The notes: generated by a model from the letters alone, not told the origin. DNA of 40,533 nucleotides from an uncultured archaeon (GCA_902385765.1 CABMGU010000080.1:1-40533); one strand, 5' to 3'. Counted from the first letter of the stretch, positions 23,548 through 30,883 are shown. Translations and numbers: made by a program.

Positions 23548-24054
23548 TTATGGGATTAAGTGTACTTCGAGTGTTCCTCTTTGCTGTCCTGCTGTCAAAT
23601 TCTTGCCTATTGGTAGTTTCATTGTTAGTTTAAGCGTGATGTTTTCTCTTGGTCCGAGTGTCGTTTCTGCTGGTTCGATTGTTAAAAATTGTGCTATGTA
23701 TCCTGTGGCATTGGCTTTCATTGTTACTGGAGCATTCCATATGTTTTCTACACCAAGCTCAGTTGTCAGGTTTAGTCCTGGTGATAATTGGTAGAAGTAT
23801 ATTCCTCCTGTAGGATATATTATATATTTTGCTGCTTTTGTAGTGTTGCTGTATCCGAGTGCTTCCTCCATTGTGAGGTTTCTGTCGGTTACTATGTCAA
23901 GGTATAGCCAGTGGCTTGCTACGATTGTTCTTGGCGCATACCAGTATTTGTATCCTTGGTATGCTGTATAGCCCGCGGTTATTACCAGTAATGCTATTAA
24001 GACTATTAGTGCTTTATTGCCGTGTTTTTGGTGGTGTTGGTTGTGGGATTTCAT
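23548..24054 (-). CDS. Single-pass surface protein
   Basis: 168 residues. A His-rich cytoplasmic start (MKSHNQHHQKHGNKA), one membrane helix (about 15-34), then a beta-sandwich-like exterior domain with ENITLKLTMKLPIGKNLTAG, which resembles extracellular Ig-like modules, and seven sequons. Its start overlaps the previous gene's end by about 40 bases, and the next gene follows after nine, so it is the middle gene of a three-gene operon. Not recognised beyond that. Confidence 0.75.
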   Translation of the reverse strand: MKSHNQHHQKHGNKALIVLIALLVITAGYTAYQGYKYWYAPRTIVASHWLYLDIVTDRNLTMEEALGYSNTTKAAKYIIYPTGGIYFYQLSPGLNLTTELGVENIWNAPVTMKANATGYIAQFLTIEPAETTLGPRENITLKLTMKLPIGKNLTAGQQRGTLEVHLIP

Positions 24055-25249
24055 TTTGTGGCTCCTTTGGTCTTTTTGCCAAAAAATTTCCTAGCGCGAA
24101 TGCAAATACTACAAAGCTGGCGATTAGCAGGAGTATTAAAAAGATTTCGCTTCTGGACTTCTCAATTTGTGCTGGCAGTGGTAATTGTTCTTCCGGTCCT
24201 TGCTGTTCTTCTGTTCCTCCTAATATCTGTCTGAATGTTGATTTTTTCGTTGTTATCGGAGAGCCTTCGATTTCTGCATGTATGTGCTCTGTTACTCTTA
24301 TGTTCTTGGCGTCTATCTTCAGCAGTCCTGGGTATGTTCCGCTGCCTCCCTCCTTTGCTGTTGTCTTGAATGTCAGTGTGTTTTCTCCCGGGTATATCAT
24401 TATCTGCTGTTCAGTTGATAATAGTTCTAATAGTGAAATTCCCACTGTTGCGTTTATTGGTGATTCCCAGTTGGTTATGTTAAACGTGACTGTTATATTG
24501 TTTTCCTTGTTTGCCTTGATTTTTGTCGGTATTTGCACTGCTTCTATTTTTGGCGTGCCTACTGTGATTTCTGTTTCTCTTGTTTCTTTTTCTATTCTTG
24601 TTTGCAGTTTATAGTATCCTGATTGGTTTGTTATTCCTATTTTGTCATTATATACTGTTAGCGCGTATGGCTGCAGGTTTCCAAGGTCTTTCTTGGTGCT
24701 GTTGACGAATTCGTCATTGAGGTAGACTGAGGTTATGATTTCCGCGTTTTTCAGTATTTTTTTCCCTATGTTTTGGATTGTTGACCTGTATTTTATGCTG
24801 TCTTTTTTTTGTGCGCTGTCCGTCATTAATTCGAGATAGGGATGTCCTTCAGGGTATGGGCTTATTATTTTTATTGAGTCCTGCGCTCCTGTTGTTCCTG
24901 ACATTCCTCCTTCCTCATTTTTCTGTTTCACAAAGACCGTTATTCTGTATACCCCGAATGGCAGTGAGTCCGGCATTGTCAGGTTTATGTAAAAGTCTCC
25001 TGTTGCGAATGGCGCTAATTTTATCTGTTCTGCTGACTTTTTTAGGTATTTTTCCAGCTCCTTGTTCGTGTTTATTACTATGAGTATTGTTGCTGGTTGT
25101 GATGAGGCGCTTCCTGTGGAGTATTTGAATGTAATGTTTTTTCCCGGCTCATATATGATTTGGTTGTCTCTAACTAGTGAGAGGCTTATTGCTGTTACTG
25201 TTGGAATTAGTAGAATGAAGAATAATGTTAGCAATAAGACTTGTTTCAT
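24014..25249 (-). CDS. Secreted Ig-like surface protein with C-terminal anchor
   Basis: 411 residues. The signal peptide MKQVLLLTLFFILLIPTVTA is followed by about 340 residues of beta-rich domains: IIYEPGKNITFKYSTG, a stretch with MPDSLPFGVYRITVFVKQ, and a CARDB-like NITVTFNITNWESPINATVG. A C-terminal helix SEIFLILLLIASFVVFAFAL and a Lys/Pro-rich cytoplasmic tail anchor it. This is the layout of archaeal S-layer or envelope proteins. No PGF-type sorting motif precedes the helix. First gene of an operon with 24054 and 23539. Confidence 0.8.
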   Translation of the reverse strand: MKQVLLLTLFFILLIPTVTAISLSLVRDNQIIYEPGKNITFKYSTGSASSQPATILIVINTNKELEKYLKKSAEQIKLAPFATGDFYINLTMPDSLPFGVYRITVFVKQKNEEGGMSGTTGAQDSIKIISPYPEGHPYLELMTDSAQKKDSIKYRSTIQNIGKKILKNAEIITSVYLNDEFVNSTKKDLGNLQPYALTVYNDKIGITNQSGYYKLQTRIEKETRETEITVGTPKIEAVQIPTKIKANKENNITVTFNITNWESPINATVGISLLELLSTEQQIMIYPGENTLTFKTTAKEGGSGTYPGLLKIDAKNIRVTEHIHAEIEGSPITTKKSTFRQILGGTEEQQGPEEQLPLPAQIEKSRSEIFLILLLIASFVVFAFALGNFLAKRPKEPQNEIPQPTPPKTRQ

Positions 25250-25287
25250 AGAATATAAGAAAAAAATAAAAGAATAAAAATGTTTGC

Positions 25288-26121
25288 TTACGAACAGTCT
25301 GCTGAACTGCTGTAGCTGTTGTTATACATTGTCTTTGTTATCTCAAAGGCTATTGTTGAACCGTTTCTGAGCTGGTGCAGTACGTCTTCATTGTTTACGA
25401 GTATCTCGAAGCACTCGCAGAGGCATTGTCCTGATGTGTCGAACCATTTGCATTCTGTTATTGGTCCGCCGGCTATAGTCTTCTCACATTCGTCAGTGTT
25501 TTTACAGTTGTTGCAGTCCGGTTGGCATCCTTTTCCTGCGTCGTTGTCTGTGCAGTTGAATAACTGGTCAAATATGCGGATGCTGGTGTTTGTTACTCCA
25601 TCAAGTGTCATGTTGTTCAGTGTTGCGTTCAGTGCTCCTTCTGCTCCGTAGTTGTATATGACAAATGCTCCGTCATTAGCGCCTGTTGACGCACAGGATG
25701 CTGCATCTGTTACAGCTCCTTCGTCGCAAGTGATACCTGCTCCTTCACCAGTCTGGTTGCAGGTGAACAATACTATGTCGCTGACGTTTTGTTCTAGTGT
25801 TGCGTTGCATACTATTGTGCTTTTCATCATTCTGAGGTCAAAGACTCGTTGGTTTGTGATTGTTCCTGTTCCTGTTTGTGATGTGTCCATTCCTGTGATT
25901 CCTCTTCCGATTATTCTGAATGGTTTTGTGACTTCTGCAAGTTTGCTGAAGAACGGTGGTGTCCACGCGGTTATTTGTGGTGCGCTGTAACCTCCGCCTA
26001 CGTATACTACGCTTGTTTCATTGCCTGCCATTGATGTAAAGTAGAGTCCTACTACGCCTACCAATACAACGGCTAACAATACTCCGTATATTCCTACCGT
26101 GTGTGAATCCATTTTTTTCAT
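25288..26121 (-). CDS. Membrane-anchored Cys-rich surface protein
   Basis: 277 residues. The N-terminal helix (about 9-29) is followed by VVYVGGGYSAPQITAW and, further on, GITGMDTSQTGTGTITNQRV, which resembles the juxtamembrane motif of the protein at 22370. The exterior part has sequons and a C-terminal Cys-rich domain (CTDNDAGKGCQPDCNNC, then CLCECFEIL), likely disulfide-bonded. Its ATG overlaps the stop of the 67-residue membrane gene upstream. Unknown function. Confidence 0.78.
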   Translation of the reverse strand: MKKMDSHTVGIYGVLLAVVLVGVVGLYFTSMAGNETSVVYVGGGYSAPQITAWTPPFFSKLAEVTKPFRIIGRGITGMDTSQTGTGTITNQRVFDLRMMKSTIVCNATLEQNVSDIVLFTCNQTGEGAGITCDEGAVTDAASCASTGANDGAFVIYNYGAEGALNATLNNMTLDGVTNTSIRIFDQLFNCTDNDAGKGCQPDCNNCKNTDECEKTIAGGPITECKWFDTSGQCLCECFEILVNNEDVLHQLRNGSTIAFEITKTMYNNSYSSSADCS

Positions 26122-26321
26122 TCCTCCGTTTTTTTGAATCTTATTATTCCTTTTCCTACAGCATCTTGTTCTGGTTCTGCTGGTTTGAAGCCGAATGCTT
26201 GTTCATAGAATTTTTCTGCTGTTTTTGGCTTTGCTAAGTTAAAGGTCAAAAAGCCTGCCACCAGTAATGCCGTTACTATTAATATAAAAAACGCTATTGT
26301 GTATTTTCTGTTTGTCTCCAT
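26118..26321 (-). CDS. Small single-pass membrane protein (67 aa)
   Basis: 67 residues from the ATG at 26321 (METNRKYTIAFFILIVTALL), with AGAGG just upstream. An in-frame ATG at 26345 is possible but sits closer to the TATA box (TTTAAATA, about 26361-26368) than expected for a transcription start. One membrane helix, then a short exterior tail with EKFYEQAFGFKP. The stop overlaps the start of the gene at 26121. Part of the surface locus; no family recognised. Confidence 0.7.
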   Translation of the reverse strand: METNRKYTIAFFILIVTALLVAGFLTFNLAKPKTAEKFYEQAFGFKPAEPEQDAVGKGIIRFKKTEE

Positions 26322-26363
26322 TATTCGACCTCTTTGATTTCTCATTCAATATAGTTTTACTAT

Positions 26364-27254
26364 TTAAAGCTTTCCATCATACTTTACTGTCATTTTTGGA
26401 TACGTTATCCAGAAATATACTAGGAAATACATTACGAACAATATCCATCCTGCGTTTGTGTGGAATCCTTTCATTGCGAATTCTGGCGACCAGTTTGCTC
26501 CTATGTAGAATAATAGGTAAAGTCTTAGGAAAGCAACTATGAACATTCCTACTGCGCCTAATAGATACACCCACAGCATTGTTTTTTTGTTGATTTTTTT
26601 CCAGTCAAGCGCGAGTACGAATATGAATAGTCCTGTGAATAGTATTAGTGAGGTTATTCCTGTGCAAGGCGGTCCTATTACTGCGCTGAAACTGTCTGCA
26701 GTGACTGATGGCGCATTATTTATCGTTATTGTTACGTTGTTTGTCAGCGACAGTAGCATTGTCAGTGGTTTTGCCAGTGCTCTTGTGAGAGGGTAGCCTG
26801 CAAGGCTTAGTGCTGTTGAGCCTGCACCGTACAGTACTATTATTACTAAGGAGAGTACGATTTGTTTTATGTGCGTTTTGACGAATTTTGTGTTGAATAC
26901 TGCCAGTAGCAGTAAGATGCCTCCAACTGCGTACAGAGCAAATCCTGTCAGCATATGCGCCAGCCCGCTTGTCCAGTATTGTTTTTGTTGCAGTATGTAT
27001 GCTGTGAAGAAGCTGTATGCCAAAATTCCAAATAGTATTGTTTGTTTCCAGTTTGTTGTATAGTTGAACTTTTTGAGCTCGTCTCTTTTTATTAAAACAA
27101 ATGTTGCGAGCATTCCTGCGAATATTATTGGTATGTATAGCACGCTTATCGTCATTTGAGGTTTTGTGCCGATTCTGTAGACTGCCAGTGGCACTATCAT
27201 ATACAGTAGAACGAGAAATATTGTCAGCCGTGTTATGAATGGTTTCCAGCTCAT
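26364..27254 (-). CDS. Archaeosortase/exosortase-family transpeptidase-like protein
   Basis: 296 residues with about eight membrane helices. The family's Cys-Arg-His triad is visible: Cys197 in GPPCTGITSL, Arg244 in VAFLRLYLLF and His265 in GFHTNAGW, each at a membrane edge. Archaeosortases cleave sorting signals of surface proteins and link them to lipid. Here the enzyme sits at the head of the surface-protein locus, and its likely substrates are encoded just downstream. It overlaps the 56-codon gene upstream by ATGA, and the operon also includes the nucleotidyltransferase-like gene at 28001. The substrate signal is not obvious, as no PGF-CTERM tail is seen. Confidence 0.88.
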   Translation of the reverse strand: MSWKPFITRLTIFLVLLYMIVPLAVYRIGTKPQMTISVLYIPIIFAGMLATFVLIKRDELKKFNYTTNWKQTILFGILAYSFFTAYILQQKQYWTSGLAHMLTGFALYAVGGILLLLAVFNTKFVKTHIKQIVLSLVIIVLYGAGSTALSLAGYPLTRALAKPLTMLLSLTNNVTITINNAPSVTADSFSAVIGPPCTGITSLILFTGLFIFVLALDWKKINKKTMLWVYLLGAVGMFIVAFLRLYLLFYIGANWSPEFAMKGFHTNAGWILFVMYFLVYFWITYPKMTVKYDGKL

Positions 27255-27421
27255 TCTCTTATCTTGCTGACCTGTTCTTTCGTCAGTTTTACTTTTTTTG
27301 CGTTTTGTATTTGTGCGTTGATGAATTTTGCCTGCATTTGCGACCAGTCATTATTGTTCACTACATAGTTTGCCCACTTGTCAACAAAGAATTCTTTGAG
27401 CGAGTATGGTTTGCCGTGCAT
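27251..27421 (-). CDS. 56-residue protein coupled to archaeosortase
   Basis: An ATG at 27421 opens a 56-codon frame (MHGKPYSLKEFFVDKWANYV onward) ending in a TGA that overlaps the archaeosortase ATG. It starts one base after the stop of the upstream nucleotidyltransferase-like gene, with AGAGG as ribosome-binding site. It is a soluble charged helical protein ending in KLTKEQVSKIRE. The tight ATGA coupling suggests it is made in step with the archaeosortase. No family recognised. Confidence 0.75.
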   Translation of the reverse strand: MHGKPYSLKEFFVDKWANYVVNNNDWSQMQAKFINAQIQNAKKVKLTKEQVSKIRE

Positions 27422-27422
27422 T

Positions 27423-28001
27423 TTAAAATTCCTCTCTGAATAATTTTTTATATTTTTCTATTTTCGTCTTGTCAAGATTCTCGAATACTGTGCTTAAGTG
27501 TTTTGCATCTAATAAATCTTTTTCGGATTTCGCGATTTCTTGTTTGTATGCTATGGTGCTTTCAATGCTTGCCATCCATAAAATGTGGGTGTTGAAAATG
27601 ATTTTTATTTTGTCATCGAACAGTCTGCGCTGGCTCATTTTTTTGGGCAATTTCATGTCCAGGCGCAAAAGCGGGAATTCCTTTTCCCAAACGCTGATTG
27701 GAGTTCCCTGTTGCAGGTATTCGCGGTAAAGTTCTTCTGGATTGTCTATGTTCCATTCGAAGCCTTTTTTCAGGAAATCTTCATACATTTCCCTGAATTT
27801 GTCCAGGGTGATTTCTTTGATGAACATATCCACGTCTTCGGATGCCCTGCTTCTTCCGAAGAATATTGCCACATAACCGCTCACAATTACATAGTCTGCG
27901 TATTTCGAGATTATTTCTGTTGTTTTCAGGACAAATTTGTCAATGTCGTTCAGTTCTTTTGTTAATTTTAGTTCTCTGTTTACTATCTGGAATTTGACCA
28001 T
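27423..28001 (-). CDS. Nucleotidyltransferase-like protein (AbiEii-type fold)
   Basis: 192 residues. The motif VIVSGYVAIFFGRSRASEDV then DMFI matches the G-G/S...D-x-D core of minimal and AbiEii-like nucleotidyltransferases, with the second acid probably in LLRLDMKL. Such proteins act in toxin-antitoxin or phage-defence settings or modify tRNA or proteins by NMP transfer. Here it leads an operon with the 56-residue gene and the archaeosortase. The first core residue pair is S-G rather than G-S, so activity is uncertain. A TATA-like ATATATAAAG (minus) lies at about 28024-28034. Confidence 0.72.
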   Translation of the reverse strand: MVKFQIVNRELKLTKELNDIDKFVLKTTEIISKYADYVIVSGYVAIFFGRSRASEDVDMFIKEITLDKFREMYEDFLKKGFEWNIDNPEELYREYLQQGTPISVWEKEFPLLRLDMKLPKKMSQRRLFDDKIKIIFNTHILWMASIESTIAYKQEIAKSEKDLLDAKHLSTVFENLDKTKIEKYKKLFREEF

Positions 28002-28095
28002 GTGTCCATTATGCTTTTGCAGCTTTATATATCTTGTGCGGGCTTGTCCAGTGAGCGCAAACGTTTTTAAAGCAGGCAGATAGAATTTATTGCAT

Positions 28096-28192
28096 GCGGC
28101 AGTGGCACAACCTGGTTACTGCGCGGGTCTCGAATGTCCGAGAGCTAACCCGTTTCCGCAAGGATATCCCGGTTCAAATCCGGGCTGCCGCG
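28096..28192 (+). tRNA. tRNA-Ser(CGA) with 12-nt intron at 37/38
   Basis: Acceptor GCGGCAG (28096-28102) pairs with CTGCCGC (28185-28191), with discriminator G28192. D-arm with GG at 28114-28115. Anticodon stem CGGGT/ACCCG encloses 19 bases: loop CTCGAA, a 12-base intron (28135-28146), then A38. The 15-base variable arm has a short stem, and the T-arm is CCCGG-TTCAAAT-CCGGG (28168-28184). Class II shape plus G73 indicates serine, anticodon CGA. In the precursor, TCTCG/CGAGA can form the helix expected next to an archaeal splice site. CCA is not encoded, and a T5 run follows. A TATA-like TTTTTAAAG lies about 25 bases upstream. Confidence 0.88.
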
Positions 28193-28380
28193 TTTTTCAA
28201 GAGCTATGCCCTGTAACTTATATCTGACAGGGATTTGAACCGGATCTCCCGGTTCATCGCGCAGAACAAAGTTCTGCGGGAATCGCGAAGACCTTGATCT
28301 TCGGGAACTCAGGGAAGCTTTGCTTCCCAGAGTCTTGGCAAACGCTGCGCGTTTGTCCAAGTAATCCGGGTCGCGGCGTA
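28193..28380. other. Partial tRNA 3'-end copy split by a hairpin array
   Basis: Intergenic element just after tRNA-Ser. CCCGGTTCA (28248-28256) and AATCCGGG (28363-28370) join into exactly the 17-base T-arm of the tRNA. GGATCT before it matches the tRNA's GGATAT. The 106 bases between are nearly all hairpins: 28257-28288 (TCGCGCAGAAC / GTTCTG..CGCGA), 28286-28303 (CGAAGA/TCTTCG), 28307-28333 (ACTC-A-GGGAAGC / mirror) and 28334-28361 (CTTGGCAAACGC, 12 bp, one bulge). Upstream are CCCTGT/ACAGGG and TGAACCGG/CCGGTTCA (28236-28256). No acceptor 5' strand or D-arm exists, so it is not a working tRNA. Confidence 0.7.
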
Positions 28381-28381
28381 A

Positions 28382-28417
28382 CATTTATATATCAGCTGAT
28401 ATTATATCAACTGATAT
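28382..28417 (+). promoter_or_regulatory. Promoter with two tandem operators of HTH antitoxin gene B
   Basis: A TATA-like CATTTATATA at 28382-28390 is followed by the perfect palindrome ATATCAGCTGATAT (28389-28402) and a near-copy ATATCAACTGATAT (28404-28417) that runs into the start codon at 28416. The spacing is 15 bases centre to centre. The same core occurs before paralogs A and C. Confidence 0.68.
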
Positions 28418-28727
28418 GAACACCATTCAAATAACTGAAAGAGAGTATTCTGAGCAAAGGTCACCTACACTAAACACCGTTCTTATGGTTGAGGAAACTT
28501 TGATGAATGTTGGAGAAGTTATCACCGTAGCAGAGCTTAAGAGAAGATTGCCGAAACAGGTGATGCATCAGACTTTGATTAAAATTCTTGATTACCTGTT
28601 TTACAGCGGCAAGATTGTTTTTCACGATGACAAGGTGCTATGGACGTTCAATCCAAAAAGCAAGCTGAGAAGACAGAGGGGTTTGGTTTTAGAAAAAAAT
28701 AGTTGTGAGCGTAACCCTTATATATAG
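28416..28727 (+). CDS. Winged-helix antitoxin-like protein, copy B (orphan)
   Basis: 103 residues, paralogous to 11615 and 30617, with RSPTLNTVLMVEETL, AELKRRLPKQVMHQTL and a C-terminal strand VLWTFNPKS. No toxin frame follows. Its last 40 bases contain the TATA box (CTTATATATAG) of the transketolase gene, whose ATG lies 20 bases beyond the stop. This copy is therefore either a stand-alone autoregulator or the remnant of a toxin-antitoxin pair that lost its toxin. It could also cross-regulate the other two promoters, given the shared operator. Confidence 0.78.
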   Translation: MNTIQITEREYSEQRSPTLNTVLMVEETLMNVGEVITVAELKRRLPKQVMHQTLIKILDYLFYSGKIVFHDDKVLWTFNPKSKLRRQRGLVLEKNSCERNPYI

Positions 28728-28746
28728 TAATCATTCACAAAAGCTT

Positions 28747-30555
28747 ATGCAAAAAGAGGAGTTGTTGGAGAATATAGCGAAGCGTTTGCGTATTCACGTC
28801 CTGAATATGTGCACGCGCGCTGGTTCTGGTCATCCTACTACCTGCGTGTCCTCGGCAGATTTGGTTTCCTGCTTGTTTTTTGATGAGATGCGTTATAATG
28901 TCAGGGACGCGTTTGATCTTGCGAATGATGAATTTATTTTAAGCAAGGGTCACGCTTCTGCTTTGCTGTATGCTGTTTATGCTGAAGCAGGAATTATTTC
29001 TTTTAAGAAATTAGAGGATTATCGCCAGTTTGGTTCTCCGCTTGAGGGTCATCCTGTTCCTGATATGCCCTGGATTAAAGTCGCTACTGGCAGTCTTGGT
29101 CAGGGCTTGTCTGCCGGTGTTGGAATGGCTTTGGCGATGAATATGCGAAAGCTCGGTGCAAGGGTTTTTGTTTTGATGGGCGATGGCGAGTGTGCTGAGG
29201 GCAGTGTTTGGGAGGCTGCTGCTCTTGCAAGCAAGCTCGACCTCTCAAATATTATTGCTGTGCTTGACTGTAATCGTCTTGGACAGTCTGGTGAGTCTTT
29301 GCACGGATACGAAATAAAAAAGTGGCAGCAGAAGTTTGCTTCTTTTGGCTGGAATGTTTTTGTTGTTGACGGTCACGACGTGCATATGATTTTGGAAGCG
29401 CTCTCAGCTTCAAGAACTTCTCACGGTCCTTCAATTATTATTGCTAAGACGGTAAAAGGCAGGGGTGTTTCTTTCCTTGAGAATAAGGAGGGCTGGCACG
29501 GAAAGGCTTTGAAGTTTGACGAATTGCAGAAAGCTTTGCAGGAGCTTGGTCCTATGCCTGAAGTTGACGCTTCAAAATTAGTGGCTTCTCCTCCGAAAGC
29601 AAATCCTGAAAAACTTGCTGAGAAATCTCCTGCTTCTCCAAAGTACAAGCTTGGTGATTTGGTTGCGACAAGAGAGGCTTTTGGCACAATGCTGGAAAAA
29701 CTCGGAGTTAATGAGAGAATTGTTGCTTTGGATGGCGATGTGAAGAATTCCACTTTTTCAGAGAAATTCAGGGAATTTTATCCTGAGCGTTTTGTTGATT
29801 GTTACATTGCTGAGCAGAATATGGTTGGTATGGCTGTTGGTCTTGCTTCAAAAGGTTTTATTCCATTCGCATCGACTTTTGCTGCTTTTCTGACAAGGGC
29901 TCACGACCAGTTGAGGATGTCTGCAATCTCCCGTTCAAATATTAAATTGTGCGGTTCTCACGCGGGAATTTCCATCGGCGAGGACGGTCCGAGCCAGATG
30001 GGTTTGGAAGACCTGGCATTGTTCCGTTCTTTGCCTAACAGCATTGTTCTTTACCCGTGCGATGCAGTTTCTGCTGAGAAATGCACCCAGCTGCTCGCAA
30101 ATAATGAAGGCATTGGTTATTTGCGCACTTCAAGGCCCAAAACGCCGGTAATTTACGAGAATAAAGATAGTTTTGTGATTGGCGGTTGTAAGATTGTCAG
30201 GAGAAGCTTCCGTGATAAAATTGCAGTAGTAACTGCAGGGGTTACTGTTCACGAGGCGATTAAGGCTTCTGATGTTTTGAAAAAACAGAAAAAGTTTGTG
30301 CGCGTTATAGATGCTTATTCAGTCAAGCCTTTGGATGAGAAAACCATTCGTTCTGTTGCAAAGAAGATGAAAGTTATTGTTGTTGAGGATCATTATCCTG
30401 AAGGCGGTCTTGGCGAGGCTGTTGCCTCTTTGGGCATTCCTATCGCTCATTTGTGCGTGAAAGAGATTCCGCGTTCGGGAAAAGCTGAGACGTTGATGCA
30501 CGTTTACGGCATTGATGCTGATGCGATTGTGAAGGAGTGTAGAAAGCTGACTTGA
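28747..30555 (+). CDS. tkt: Transketolase, full length
   Basis: 602 residues from the ATG at 28747 (MQKEELLENIAKRLRIHVLN); the longer frame from 28705 overlaps the promoter. Both halves are fused, unlike the split archaeal form. The thiamine diphosphate site carries GDGECAEGSVWEAA (Gly145 onward). The pyrimidine-domain Glu356 is in EQNMVGMAVGLA. GHASALLYAV and GRGVSFLENKEGWHG are further family blocks. It exchanges two-carbon ketol units between sugar phosphates and, with the AMP phosphorylase at 32203, points to pentose metabolism for nucleotide salvage or synthesis. Transcribed alone from a TATA box at 28717-28726. Confidence 0.96.
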   Translation: MQKEELLENIAKRLRIHVLNMCTRAGSGHPTTCVSSADLVSCLFFDEMRYNVRDAFDLANDEFILSKGHASALLYAVYAEAGIISFKKLEDYRQFGSPLEGHPVPDMPWIKVATGSLGQGLSAGVGMALAMNMRKLGARVFVLMGDGECAEGSVWEAAALASKLDLSNIIAVLDCNRLGQSGESLHGYEIKKWQQKFASFGWNVFVVDGHDVHMILEALSASRTSHGPSIIIAKTVKGRGVSFLENKEGWHGKALKFDELQKALQELGPMPEVDASKLVASPPKANPEKLAEKSPASPKYKLGDLVATREAFGTMLEKLGVNERIVALDGDVKNSTFSEKFREFYPERFVDCYIAEQNMVGMAVGLASKGFIPFASTFAAFLTRAHDQLRMSAISRSNIKLCGSHAGISIGEDGPSQMGLEDLALFRSLPNSIVLYPCDAVSAEKCTQLLANNEGIGYLRTSRPKTPVIYENKDSFVIGGCKIVRRSFRDKIAVVTAGVTVHEAIKASDVLKKQKKFVRVIDAYSVKPLDEKTIRSVAKKMKVIVVEDHYPEGGLGEAVASLGIPIAHLCVKEIPRSGKAETLMHVYGIDADAIVKECRKLT

Positions 30556-30564
30556 AATAGAAAC

Positions 30565-30605
30565 GCTTATATATTAGTAAGTTATTGTTATCAATTAATA
30601 ACAAT
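30565..30605 (+). promoter_or_regulatory. Promoter and operator of HTH/RelE module C
   Basis: A TATA-like GCTTATATAT (30565-30574) is followed by a 22-base near-palindrome at 30584-30605 with one mismatched pair. Its arms are ATTGTTA and TAACAAT, its core TATCAATTAATA. The core resembles TATCAATTGATA before paralog A. Likely autoregulatory site. Confidence 0.6.
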
Positions 30606-30616
30606 AGGTGATTGAA

Positions 30617-30883
30617 ATGTCGCTTCAAGAATTGAAACATGCGCCCACACTTAATACTGTTTTAATGGTGGAAAACGTGCTTAAGAGTATGGACGAGAGT
30701 GTTATTTCCATTGCTGAACTGAAGAGGCGTTTGCCGAAACAGGTCAATCATAATACTTTGATGGTTGTTCTTGAGTATTTGGAAGAAAGCAATAAAATTG
30801 CTGTGAGTTTGAAAGGCATTACTTGGATTCATAATACTAATCCTTTTTTGAAAAAAGCGGTTGCTAGAGGGCTGGAATTATGA
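30617..30883 (+). CDS. Winged-helix antitoxin, copy C
   Basis: 88 residues from the ATG at 30617 (MSLQELKHAPTLNTVLMVEN), with the ribosome-binding site GGTGA at 30607-30611; the GTG at 30608 is part of that site. It has the shared family blocks AELKRRLPKQVNHNTL and LEYLEESNKIAV. It overlaps the toxin start by ATGA. This is the only one of the three paralogs with an intact toxin partner, and it gives the family its probable antitoxin role. Confidence 0.82.
   Translation: MSLQELKHAPTLNTVLMVENVLKSMDESVISIAELKRRLPKQVNHNTLMVVLEYLEESNKIAVSLKGITWIHNTNPFLKKAVARGLEL

Noticed and set aside
28187..28378. A second complete tRNA (GCCGCG acceptor to CGCGGC) with introns
   Set aside because: GCCGCG belongs to the 3' end of tRNA-Ser, there is no D-arm with GG, and the middle stem-loop lacks a T33-type anticodon loop. 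Only the T-arm part is convincingly tRNA-derived.
28145..28384. 79-codon minus-strand frame across tRNA-Ser and the hairpin element
   Set aside because: It is antisense to the tRNA and to palindromic sequence; its product is an Arg/Ser-rich by-product with no promoter of its own.
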